The notes under the pieces are model-generated. The model ran no database searches and had not been told where the DNA came from. It was given only the letters and a program-made list of their open reading frames with translations. Below are positions 5,060 to 11,596 of a DNA stretch of 13,263 nucleotides, in pieces. Position numbers and translations under genes: made by a program. The DNA is from Actinomycetales bacterium (GTDB lineage: Bacteria; Actinomycetota; Actinomycetes; Actinomycetales; Cellulomonadaceae), in contig JAAZAC010000168.1 of NCBI GenBank assembly GCA_012514545.1, positions 1-13,263 on the forward strand. Direction: 5' to 3'. Every line of letters begins with the position of its first letter. Positions within the stretch are counted from its first letter, which is position 1.

Positions 5060-6559
5060 ATGACCGAGACCGCCGTCGCCGCACCGCCCGCACGCCTCGC
5101 CCCGCGCGACCGTCGTGCGGTCGCGCTGCTGCTCTTCTCCGCCTTCGTCGTCATCCTCAACGAGACGACGATGGGCGTCGCGGTGCCCCACCTCATGCAC
5201 GACCTCGCCATCACGGCGTCGGCCGCGCAGTGGGTGAGCGCCGCGTTCATGCTCACGATGGCCGTCGTCATCCCGGTGACCGGCTTCGTCATCCGGCGCG
5301 TGACCACGCGCACGGCGTTCCTCGTGGCGATGGGCCTGTTCACGGCCGGCACGCTGGTCAGCGCGCTGGCGCCCGGGTTCGTCGTGCTCCTCGTCGGCCG
5401 GGTCGTGCAGGCGAGCGGCACCGCGATCATGATGCCGCTCCTCACGACGACGGTCATGACCGTCACCCCGCCGGCGTCGCGCGGGCGCGTCATGGGCAAC
5501 GTCGGCGTGGTCATCTCCGTCGCCCCGGCGCTCGGGCCGACGCTGTCCGGCGCGGTGCTGGGGGTCGCGTCGTGGCGCTGGCTGTTCGTCGTCATGCTGC
5601 CGATCGCGGCGACCGCCCTCACGCTGGGCGCGCTGCGCCTGCCCACGCTCAACGAGCCCCGCTACGCGAAGGTCGACGTCGTGTCGGTGCCGCTCTCGGC
5701 GGTCGCCTTCGGCGGCATCGTCTACGGGCTCAGCCGGTTCGGGGAGGCCTCCCGCGCGGGCGCGCTCGGCGCGTGGGCGCCGATCGTCGTCGGCGCCGCG
5801 GCGCTCTCGCTCTTCGTCGCGCGCCAGCTCTGGCTGCAGCGGGACGACCGGGCGCTGCTCGACCTGCGCACGTTCACGCACCGGACGTTCACCGCGGGCA
5901 TGGTGCTCATGGCCGTCGCGATGATCGCGATGTTCGGCACGATCATCCTCTTCCCGATCTTCGCGCAGGACGTGCTGGGGCTCTCGGCGCTGACGACGGG
6001 GCTGCTCCTGCTGCCGGGCGGGCTGACGATGGGCCTGCTCGCGCCGTGGGTCGGCCGCGCGTTCGACCGCGTGGGGCCGCGGCCCCTGCTCGTGCCCGGC
6101 ACGATCCTGGTCACGGCGGCGGTCGCCACGATGAGCCGCTTCTCCGCGCAGAGCGCGCCGTGGCACCTCCTCGTGGCGCACCTCGTGCTGTGCGGCGGGC
6201 TCGCGCTCCTCTTCACGCCCCTGTTCAGCGCCTCGCTCGGGTCGCTGCCGCCGCGGCTGTACGCGTTCGGCAGCGCGACGATCGGCACGGTCCAGCAGGT
6301 CGCGGGGGCCGCCGGGACGGCGCTGTTCGTCACGCTCATGACGGCCACCGCGCTCGCCCGGGCCGACGCCGGGGCCCCCGCCGTGGCGGCGACGGCCGCC
6401 GGGGTGCACACGGCCTTCACGGTGGGCGCCCTGCTCACGGTGCTGACGATCCCGGCCGCGTTCGCGATCGGCCGCGGCGCCCCGCCCGAGGCGCAGGCGT
6501 ACGGCCCCGCGCAGGACGCGCCGGTGCAGGCCGCGGAGGTCGGCGCGCCCGGCGCCTGA
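5060..6559 (+). CDS. MFS multidrug exporter, DHA2 (EmrB/QacA) family
   Basis: A 499-residue proton-driven drug:H+ antiporter of the inner membrane. The first helix carries the DHA2 motif as NETTMGVAVPHL (34-45). A loop motif-A-like GFVIRRVTTRTAF is at 75-87, motif B GRVVQASGTAIMMPL at 113-127, and antiporter motif C in APALGPTLSGAV (155-166) followed by SWRWLF. Hydrophobic helices continue to about residue 475, in agreement with a 14-helix layout. Asp is replaced by Asn/Glu in motif D1 (LNET instead of LDxT), as in many LmrB-like members. The ATG at 5060 is supported by GAGG at 5051-5054, five bases upstream. The hydrophilic tail after about 475 is Ala/Pro-rich. No TetR or MarR regulator is adjacent; substrates cannot be predicted. 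Confidence 0.93.
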   Translation: MTETAVAAPPARLAPRDRRAVALLLFSAFVVILNETTMGVAVPHLMHDLAITASAAQWVSAAFMLTMAVVIPVTGFVIRRVTTRTAFLVAMGLFTAGTLVSALAPGFVVLLVGRVVQASGTAIMMPLLTTTVMTVTPPASRGRVMGNVGVVISVAPALGPTLSGAVLGVASWRWLFVVMLPIAATALTLGALRLPTLNEPRYAKVDVVSVPLSAVAFGGIVYGLSRFGEASRAGALGAWAPIVVGAAALSLFVARQLWLQRDDRALLDLRTFTHRTFTAGMVLMAVAMIAMFGTIILFPIFAQDVLGLSALTTGLLLLPGGLTMGLLAPWVGRAFDRVGPRPLLVPGTILVTAAVATMSRFSAQSAPWHLLVAHLVLCGGLALLFTPLFSASLGSLPPRLYAFGSATIGTVQQVAGAAGTALFVTLMTATALARADAGAPAVAATAAGVHTAFTVGALLTVLTIPAAFAIGRGAPPEAQAYGPAQDAPVQAAEVGAPGA

Positions 6560-6569
6560 CCGGCGGCCC

Positions 6570-6604
6570 CGCCCTCCCGTCAGGCCGGGCCGGACGGGAG
6601 GGCG
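6570..6604. terminator. Strong 12-bp perfect terminator hairpin
   Basis: CGCCCTCCCGTC (6570-6581) and GACGGGAGGGCG (6593-6604) form a perfect 12-bp stem with an 11-nt loop, starting 10 nt after the MFS stop. It contains the stop codon and last codons of the convergent DUF2087 gene (stop at 6580-6582), so one arm is coding on the other strand. There is no U-tract. Confidence 0.75.
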
Positions 6605-6876
6605 TCGAACTCGGTGACCTCGGTGCGCCAGTACTCGGCGCCGTCGCGCGTGCGCTGGACGAGGCCGGCCTCGACGAGGTCCCGGCGGCGGCCCACGGGG
6701 TCGCGGGCCAGCGCCGCGAGCCGCTCGGTCAGCACGCGCTCGGGCGTCGGCTCGTCGAGCGCGGGCAGCACCCGCGTCGCGAGCCAGCGCAGCACGAGCC
6801 GGCGGTCCGCCACGCGGCGGGGGAGCTGCTCGAGGCGGCCCCGCACGAGGAAGCGCTCCGGTCCGGCGTCGGGCAT
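6580..6876 (-). CDS. DUF2087 domain protein
   Basis: A 98-residue protein matching the DUF2087 pattern: a short basic start, then RRVADRRLVLRWLATRV (20-36), then a winged-helix-like part ending in GRRRDLVEAGLVQRTRDGAEYWR (62-84). The 'R(R)xLvexGLlxRxxDGxxYwR' ending is the family hallmark and resembles a DNA-binding winged helix. Relatives occur alone or fused to ArsR-like HTH domains, so a regulatory role is plausible but unproven. It starts at the ATG at 6876; there is no Shine-Dalgarno, but TAGGCT lies six bases before it, so the mRNA is probably leaderless. The last codons form part of a terminator hairpin shared with the MFS gene. Confidence 0.82.
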   Translation of the reverse strand: MPDAGPERFLVRGRLEQLPRRVADRRLVLRWLATRVLPALDEPTPERVLTERLAALARDPVGRRRDLVEAGLVQRTRDGAEYWRTEVTEFDALPSGPA

Positions 6877-6882
6877 GCCGTG

Positions 6883-6888
6883 AGCCTA
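6883..6888 (-). promoter_or_regulatory. -10 element for leaderless DUF2087 mRNA
   Basis: Minus-strand TAGGCT stands six bases before the ATG at 6876, placing transcription start at the start codon. No clear -35 is visible. Confidence 0.5.
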
Positions 6889-6956
6889 GGGCGGCGTCCC
6901 GCGCCGGCGCGACGGATCCCGGTCCGAGGAGGATGCTGGCCCCGGAGGTGGGGGCC

Positions 6957-7355
6957 ATGACCACGTACCCGACGCTGCGCTCGGTCGTCCTCGACTGCGA
7001 GGACGCCCGCGCCCTGGCGGAGTTCTACCGCGAGCTGCTCGGCCTGACCTACCGGCCCGGCGACGAGGACGCGACGGACGCCGACTGGCTCGTGCTGCGC
7101 GGCGCGGGCGTGGCGCTCGCGTTCCAGCAGGTCGACCGGCTGCCCGCGTCGACCTGGCCGGACCCCGCCGTCCCGCAGCAGCTCCACCTCGACACCACGG
7201 TGTCGAGCCTGGCGGAGCTCGCGGAGGTGCACGACCGCGCCCTCGCGCTCGGCGCGCGCGTGCTCTACGACCGCACGGACGACCCGGACGAGCCGCTGTG
7301 GGTGTTCGCCGACCCCGCCGGCCACCCGTTCTGCGTGTTCGTCGTCGAGCCCTGA
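6957..7355 (+). CDS. VOC superfamily (glyoxalase-like) protein
   Basis: A 132-residue protein of the vicinal oxygen chelate superfamily, built of two beta-alpha-beta-beta-beta modules: residues 5-60 (LRSVVLDCEDARALAEFYRELLGL) and 75-130 (QLHLDTTVSSLAELAEVHDRALALGARVL, then VFADPAGHPFCVFV). This is the 'glyoxalase-like domain' subgroup, often of unknown substrate. His77 sits where a metal ligand is expected in the second module; the first module has Leu and Asp positions rather than the His of glyoxalase I, so catalytic metal binding is uncertain. I chose the ATG at 6957 over that at 6933, because GGAGGT (6944-6949) lies seven bases before it while the earlier ATG directly abuts GAGGAGG. Roles range from antibiotic sequestration to dioxygenase; none can be assigned. 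Confidence 0.88.
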   Translation: MTTYPTLRSVVLDCEDARALAEFYRELLGLTYRPGDEDATDADWLVLRGAGVALAFQQVDRLPASTWPDPAVPQQLHLDTTVSSLAELAEVHDRALALGARVLYDRTDDPDEPLWVFADPAGHPFCVFVVEP

Positions 7356-7390
7356 CCCGTCCGGCCCACGTGCGGGGGGCGGCCGCGGCC

Positions 7391-7396
7391 TAGTGT
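7391..7396 (+). promoter_or_regulatory. -10 element for leaderless DUF4921 mRNA
   Basis: TAGTGT lies exactly six bases before the GTG at 7403, with no Shine-Dalgarno between. It is preceded by the palindrome GGCCGCGGCC (7381-7390). No good -35. Confidence 0.5.
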
Positions 7397-7402
7397 GGCG
7401 GC

Positions 7403-8725
7403 GTGCACGTCGACGACCCCTCGCGCGACGGGCCCCTCGTCGAGCTGCCCGACGGCACGGTCAAGCAGCGCTCGCCGCTGACCGGGACCGTCGTGTGGAC
7501 GGTGCCCGGCCGCGCCCACCGGCCGCTGGGCGCCCCGCCCGCCGAGCGCCGCCCGGTCGACGCCGCCCGGGCCGGCGCGCACTGCGCGTTCTGCCCGGAC
7601 CGCATGCGGGAGACGCCGCCGGAGCGGGCGCGCGTCGTGCGCGACGGCGACGGGTGGCGCACCCTGCGCGGCGTCGCCGAGCGCGACCTCGAGGCGACCG
7701 TCGCCGAGTTCCGGCGCATCCCGAACCTCTTCGAGATCCTCTCCGTGGACTACTGGCGCGCCAACCACGGCTACGAGCCCGCGCCGGCCGACCGCGAGCG
7801 GGCCGCGGCGTACGTCGCCGAGCCCGGCGGCCGCGCGCACGTCCTCGCGATCCTGCGGCGCCGCCTCGCCGCGCAGGGGGTGTCCGACGCCGCGTGGGCG
7901 GCCGCGGGGGAGGACGCCTGGCTCGCGCGCGCCGTGGACCTCTTCACGGGCACGCACGACGTGCTCGTCGCGCGCCGGCACTTCGTCGACGGCGCCGCCT
8001 ACGACGACGAGCTCGCGGGCTCGGGCACGCTCACCCCCGACGAGCACGGCGCCTACGTGGCGTTCGCCGTGGAGGCCATGCGGGACCTGTACGCGGCGCA
8101 GCCGCACGCGCGCTACGTCGCCGCCTTTCAGAACTGGCTGCGGCCCGCCGGCGCCTCGTTCGACCACCTGCACAAGCAGCTCGTCGCCATCGACGAGCAC
8201 GGCCCGCGGAACGACCGCGTGCTCGCCCGCGTGCGCGAGGAGCGGCAGGTGTTCAACGCCGTCGTCGACCACGCCGTCGGGGCGGGGCTCCTCGTCGCGG
8301 AGAACGAGCACGCGGTGGCCGTGGCCGGCGTCGGGCACCGGTACCCCTCCCTGGAGGTCTACGCGACCGGGGCGGCCCACCTGCCGTGGGAGCACGACGT
8401 CGCCGCGGTGCGCGGGGTGTCCGACCTGCTGCACGCCCTCCACGCGGCGACGGGCGTCACCGTGCCGAGCAACGAGGAGTGGCACCACCGGCCGCCGCGG
8501 GCGGACGAGCCGGTGCCGTGGCACGTCGTGCTGAAGTGGCGCGTCTCGACGCTCGCGGGCTTCGAGGGCAGCACGAAGATCAACGTCAACACGATGGCGC
8601 CCGGCACGGTCCGCGACCTCGCGGTCGACCGGCTGCGCGCCCTCCGGGACGCGGGTGCCGTCGCGCCGATGCGCGTCGGCGAGGAGTGCTCCCGGGCCCT
8701 CGGGCGGCTCCGGTACGCGGGATGA
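7403..8725 (+). CDS. DUF4921 family GalT-like (HIT superfamily) protein
   Basis: A 440-residue protein of the DUF4921 family, related to galactose-1-phosphate uridylyltransferase. An N-terminal QRSPLTGTVVWTVPGRAHRP is followed by a zinc-type knuckle CAFCPDRMRETPP (Cys61, Cys64). The active-site-like segment NWLRPAGASFDHLHKQ (244-259) matches the GalT pattern N-(x)n-GAS-xx-HxH-x-Q, with HLH in place of HPH. His257 would correspond to the nucleophile that forms the nucleotidyl intermediate. A second half (about 300-440) repeats the fold, with SNEEWHHRP and WRVSTLAGFEGSTKINVNTMAP. Its reaction is unknown; nucleotide transfer to a sugar phosphate is the family inference. It starts at GTG 7403 next to a -10 element (leaderless). 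No Leloir genes are nearby, which argues against a role in galactose use. Confidence 0.85.
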   Translation: MHVDDPSRDGPLVELPDGTVKQRSPLTGTVVWTVPGRAHRPLGAPPAERRPVDAARAGAHCAFCPDRMRETPPERARVVRDGDGWRTLRGVAERDLEATVAEFRRIPNLFEILSVDYWRANHGYEPAPADRERAAAYVAEPGGRAHVLAILRRRLAAQGVSDAAWAAAGEDAWLARAVDLFTGTHDVLVARRHFVDGAAYDDELAGSGTLTPDEHGAYVAFAVEAMRDLYAAQPHARYVAAFQNWLRPAGASFDHLHKQLVAIDEHGPRNDRVLARVREERQVFNAVVDHAVGAGLLVAENEHAVAVAGVGHRYPSLEVYATGAAHLPWEHDVAAVRGVSDLLHALHAATGVTVPSNEEWHHRPPRADEPVPWHVVLKWRVSTLAGFEGSTKINVNTMAPGTVRDLAVDRLRALRDAGAVAPMRVGEECSRALGRLRYAG

Positions 8726-8773
8726 GCAGGCACGCGGGATGACCAGGGACGCGGCATGAGCCGGCACGCGGCA
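8714..8773 (+). repeat. 17-bp imperfect tandem repeats, about 3.5 copies
   Basis: Units: TACGCGGGATGAGCAGG (8714-8730), CACGCGGGATGACCAGG (8731-8747), GACGCGGCATGAGCCGG (8748-8764) and a partial CACGCGGCA (8765-8773). The first holds the DUF4921 stop codon. Every full unit contains ATGA, a stop/start overlap. Confidence 0.8.
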
Positions 8774-8803
8774 CCGGCCGCCGCGGGCCCCGCGGCGATG
8801 CGG

Positions 8804-8809
8804 CACGAT
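8804..8809 (+). promoter_or_regulatory. Possible -10 of the alpha/beta hydrolase gene
   Basis: CACGAT, six bases before the ATG at 8816. It is a weaker hexamer than the TAGnnT cases, but has the same spacing. Confidence 0.3.
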
Positions 8810-8815
8810 CGGGGG

Positions 8816-9514
8816 ATGCACGTCGTCTTCGTCCACGGCAGCAGCCGGTCCGGCGCCCTCGGGTGGCCGAACCAGGCGGTCGCCCTGGACGTGCGGCGGC
8901 GGCGGTGCCACTTCCTCGACCTGGACGCGCTGGTCGAGGTGGAGGAGCAGCGCGACGCCGTGCTCGCCGCGCTCGGCGACGGGGGGCACGTCGTCGGGCA
9001 CTCGACGGGCGCCCTGCCCGCGCTCGCCGCCGCGGCGCACGCGCCCGACGTCGTCCGGTCCCTCGTGCTCTTCGAGCCGGCCGCGTTCGCGGCGGCGCGC
9101 GGACGGCCCGCGGTCGAGGGGCACGTCGCGGCCATGGGCGAGGTCGCGGAGCTCGCGCGGGACCCGCGGGTGCGGGACGGCGACCTCGCCGTCCGGTACC
9201 TCACCGCGCTCGGCGCGCCCGGGGCGGCGCTCGCGGACCCGGCCGACCCCGCGCTGCGCGCGCTCGGCAGGCGGCTGCGCCGGCGGACGCCGCCGTGGCG
9301 GGTGCCCGTGGCGGCCGAGGTGGTCCGCCGCGTGCCGACGCTGGTGGTGACGGGTGGCTGGAGCGCCGTGTTCGACGAGGTGGCCGAGGTCCTCGCCGGC
9401 CACGGCGCGGCACGGCGCGTGCTGCCCGGCTTCGGCCACCGCCCGCAGGACCACCCCGACGCGAACGCCGTGCTCCAGGAGCACTGGGCCGACGCCGAGC
9501 GCGCCCGGGCCTAG
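8816..9514 (+). CDS. Alpha/beta-hydrolase fold protein
   Basis: A 232-residue alpha/beta hydrolase. MHVVFVHGSSRSG (1-13) is strand 3 and the HG oxyanion loop. The nucleophile elbow is GHSTG with Ser63 (61-65), followed by LVLFEPAAF (83-91). The acid is probably Asp187 in GWSAVFDEVAEVL and the catalytic base His208 in GFGHRPQDHP, so a full triad is present. The cap region (about 92-165) is short and Arg/Ala-rich. Substrate is unknown; family members include esterases and lipases. I chose the ATG at 8816 rather than the in-frame one at 8756: the strand begins at once after it and the residues in between are low-complexity. No Shine-Dalgarno, but CACGAT lies six bases before the start. Its TAG stop shares the palindromic CTAG with the convergent acyltransferase gene. 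Confidence 0.87.
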   Translation: MHVVFVHGSSRSGALGWPNQAVALDVRRRRCHFLDLDALVEVEEQRDAVLAALGDGGHVVGHSTGALPALAAAAHAPDVVRSLVLFEPAAFAAARGRPAVEGHVAAMGEVAELARDPRVRDGDLAVRYLTALGAPGAALADPADPALRALGRRLRRRTPPWRVPVAAEVVRRVPTLVVTGGWSAVFDEVAEVLAGHGAARRVLPGFGHRPQDHPDANAVLQEHWADAERARA

Positions 9515-10767
9515 TCGGCCGCGACCGGCTCGTCGGCCAGCTCGGCCGCGAGCAGCGCGGCGGCCTCGTCGGCGTCGACGGCCGCGGGGTCGGCGGCGAC
9601 GGTCACCGTCAGCCGGCCGGCGTAGGACAGCGCGGTGAACGTCGCCGGGACGTTCCCGCTCACCGTCCCCAGCGGGACGACGTCGGTCACCCGCCGCCCG
9701 GCGAGGCGCCCCTCCTCGGCGGGCCCCCGGAGGTTCGAGCAGAACGTGTCGACCATCCGCTGGCGGCGCACGAGGACCCGCAGGAGCCCCGTCGCGCCGA
9801 GGGCGCGGAAGACGGGCCCCGCGATGGCGCGCGAGGCGCCGCGCTCGCCGGCCCGGCGGGCCGCCGTGGCGGCCGCGACGGCCCGCAGGCGCCCGCCCCG
9901 GTCGCCGCCCGTCGGCACGGCCACCGGCATGACCCCGACCCGGTTCCCCGTGGCCTGCGCCCGCGCGGCGCCCACCGCGACCGAGACGACGACGTGCGCC
10001 GCAGGCGCGCCGCGCCGGGCGAGGAGCGCGCCCATGACTCCGCCGACGGCGGCGAGCAGGGCGTCGTTGACCGTCGCCCCGTGCGCGCGCGCCCGGTCGC
10101 GCAGCGGCGCCAGCGGCACGCCCGCGCTCGCGAGCGCGAGGCGCCCGGAGAGCGGCCCGAGGAGCCCGCCCGCCGCGCGGGGGCGGGACCGGCCGAGCTC
10201 GACCGCGGCCGCGCGCAGGCGGCCCGCCGCCGTCGAGGTCCGCTCCGGCGCCGCCCGCCCCGGCGCAGTTGGCGCGGCCGGCGCGGCCGGCGGGTCGCCG
10301 TCGAGCAGGGCGGCGAGCGTGGCCAGCCCGCCGAGGCCGTCCGCGACGACGTGGTGCAGCACGAGGACGACGGCGCCGCGCCCGCCCGTGAGGCCGGTGA
10401 CGGCGACCGCGCGCCACGGGGGCCGCCCGCCCGGCAGCGGCTTCGCGTGCACGTCGGCCGCCACCCGCAGGAGCGCCCGGTCGTCGCCCGGCGCCGGGCA
10501 GGCGCGCTCGGTGACGTGGCGCGCGACGTCGAACGCCGCGTCCGGGCGCCACGCCCGGCCCGCGCCCGCCCGGACCAGCCGCCGGCGCAGCCCCGGCGGC
10601 ACCCGGTCGCGGAGCACCGCCGCGAGCCCCGCGGCGTCGAGCTCGCGGTCGAGCACGAGCACCGCGCCGATGTGGAACGGCAGGGGGCCGACGTCGAACG
10701 CGAGCTGGACGGCGTCGTCGGCGCGGAGCCGGTCGGCGCGGGCGCGGCGCGCGCCCGGGCGGCCCAC
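9511..10767 (-). CDS. Wax ester synthase/diacylglycerol acyltransferase (WS/DGAT) family protein
   Basis: A 418-residue acyltransferase of the WS/DGAT family, which uses acyl-CoA to esterify diacylglycerol or fatty alcohol and forms storage lipids. The catalytic HHxxxDG is complete: HHVVADG, with His138, His139, Asp143. Upstream is the family motif around PLPGGRPPW (110-118). Downstream are ATVNDALLAAVGG (231-243), GNRVGVMPV (274-282), the SNLRGP motif (344-349) and SYAGRLTVTVAAD (381-393). It is somewhat shorter than the usual 450-480 residues. The GTG at 10767 was chosen because it gives the usual LRADDAVQLAFD beginning, lies seven bases after the PP2C stop, and has GAGG five bases ahead, so translation follows from the PP2C gene. 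Stop codon overlaps that of the convergent hydrolase. Substrate choice cannot be told. Confidence 0.9.
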   Translation of the reverse strand: MGRPGARRARADRLRADDAVQLAFDVGPLPFHIGAVLVLDRELDAAGLAAVLRDRVPPGLRRRLVRAGAGRAWRPDAAFDVARHVTERACPAPGDDRALLRVAADVHAKPLPGGRPPWRAVAVTGLTGGRGAVVLVLHHVVADGLGGLATLAALLDGDPPAAPAAPTAPGRAAPERTSTAAGRLRAAAVELGRSRPRAAGGLLGPLSGRLALASAGVPLAPLRDRARAHGATVNDALLAAVGGVMGALLARRGAPAAHVVVSVAVGAARAQATGNRVGVMPVAVPTGGDRGGRLRAVAAATAARRAGERGASRAIAGPVFRALGATGLLRVLVRRQRMVDTFCSNLRGPAEEGRLAGRRVTDVVPLGTVSGNVPATFTALSYAGRLTVTVAADPAAVDADEAAALLAAELADEPVAAD

Positions 10768-10774
10768 CGGGGCC

Positions 10775-11566
10775 TCAGTCCGTGGGCGCCGCGGCGCCGA
10801 GCAGCGCGGGCGGCCCGCCCGCCTCACCCTCCGCCACGACGTCGCACACGACGACCGTGACGTTGTCGTGCGCGTCCGCCTCGAGGGCGGCGGCGAGCAG
10901 CGCCGCGGCCGCGTCCTCGGCGGTGCCGGGGGCCGCCGCGACGGCGAGGAGCTCGTCGTCGTCCAGCTCGTCGGTGAGGCCGTCGGAGCACAGGAGCCAC
11001 CTGTCGCCCGGAACGGCGGGGACCTCGAGGACCGTGACGTCGCCGGCGTCCTCCGCGTCGCCGCCGAGCGAGCGCAGGATGACGTGCCGCTGGGGGTGGT
11101 GGGCGGCGTCGGCCGCGCGGATGGCGCCGGCGTCGACGAGCTCCTGCACGAGGGAGTCGTCGTGCGTCACGCGCTGGCCGGTCCGCTCGCCGTCGCCGTG
11201 CAGCCGGTACGCGCGGGAGTCGCCGACGTGCACGACCCGCAGCACGCCGTCCCCGCGCACGAGCGCGGTCAGCGTCGTCGCCATGCCCTCGAGGTCGGGC
11301 CGCTCGGCGACCTGGCGGCGCAGGGCGTCGTTCGCCTCGGCGACGAGCGCCCGCAGGGCGTCCGGGTCGAGCGCGGCGACGTCAGCGCCCTCCAGGGCGC
11401 GGGCGAGGTGGCGCACGACGGTCCCGGACGCGACCTCGCCGCCCGCGTGGCCGCCGACCCCGTCGGCGACGATCGCGAAGGCGGGCGACGCCGCGGCGGC
11501 GTCCTCGTTGTTCGACCGGTACGGCCCCGCGACGGACCGCATCGCCGTCACGAACGAGATGCCCAC
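10775..11566 (-). CDS. PP2C-family Ser/Thr protein phosphatase
   Basis: A 263-residue soluble PP2C/PPM phosphatase that removes phosphate from Ser/Thr in a metal-dependent manner. Motifs in order: RSNNED (17-22), ADGVGGHAGGE (34-44) with metal ligand Asp35, GMATTLTAL (94-102), VHVGDSRAYRL (112-122), THDDSLVQELVDAG (134-147), LLCSDGLTDEL (191-201) with Asp195 and HDNVTVVV (233-240) with Asp234. All metal ligands are present. It has no membrane helix, unlike the PstP of the mycobacterial pknB operon, and the family's usual kinase, FHA and FtsW partners are absent. The GTG at 11566 is preceded by TAGGGT at six bases, so it is probably leaderless. It forms an operon with the WS/DGAT gene, seven bases downstream. 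Confidence 0.94.
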   Translation of the reverse strand: MGISFVTAMRSVAGPYRSNNEDAAAASPAFAIVADGVGGHAGGEVASGTVVRHLARALEGADVAALDPDALRALVAEANDALRRQVAERPDLEGMATTLTALVRGDGVLRVVHVGDSRAYRLHGDGERTGQRVTHDDSLVQELVDAGAIRAADAAHHPQRHVILRSLGGDAEDAGDVTVLEVPAVPGDRWLLCSDGLTDELDDDELLAVAAAPGTAEDAAAALLAAALEADAHDNVTVVVCDVVAEGEAGGPPALLGAAAPTD

Positions 11567-11572
11567 GCGAGC

Positions 11573-11578
11573 ACCCTA
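11573..11578 (-). promoter_or_regulatory. -10 element for leaderless PP2C mRNA
   Basis: Minus-strand TAGGGT is six bases from the GTG at 11566. The -35 region would fall inside the NUDIX gene start and shows no match. Confidence 0.5.
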
Positions 11579-11585
11579 CGCGGTG

Positions 11586-11591
11586 CACGAT
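11586..11591 (+). promoter_or_regulatory. Possible -10 of the NUDIX gene
   Basis: CACGAT five bases before the ATG at 11597, back to back with the PP2C -10 (seven bases between the two hexamers). Confidence 0.3.
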
Positions 11592-11596
11592 GGGCC

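Noticed and set aside
6933..6956. Earlier ATG for the VOC gene, adding eight residues
   Set aside because: GAGGAGG directly abuts that ATG, leaving no spacing; the later ATG has GGAGGT at seven bases and starts just before the first strand of the fold.
4931..6964. 677-codon minus-strand frame opposite the MFS gene
   Set aside because: Composition is Arg/Glu/His-rich without any domain; it is the shadow of the exporter, whose helices and motifs are clear.
8756..8815. Upstream start of the hydrolase inside the tandem repeat
   Set aside because: The extra 20 residues are Ala/Gly/Pro low-complexity; the fold begins at once after the ATG at 8816.
7265..10552. Very long open frame of 1095 codons on the minus strand
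   Set aside because: It runs antisense to the DUF4921 and hydrolase genes, which have clear catalytic motifs, and is low-complexity Arg/Ala/Gly. Stop-free antisense frames are normal at this GC content.
8863..10860. 665-codon plus-strand frame across the hydrolase and acyltransferase
   Set aside because: It overlaps two real genes in other frames, contains no motif, and is made of Arg/Ala/Gly.
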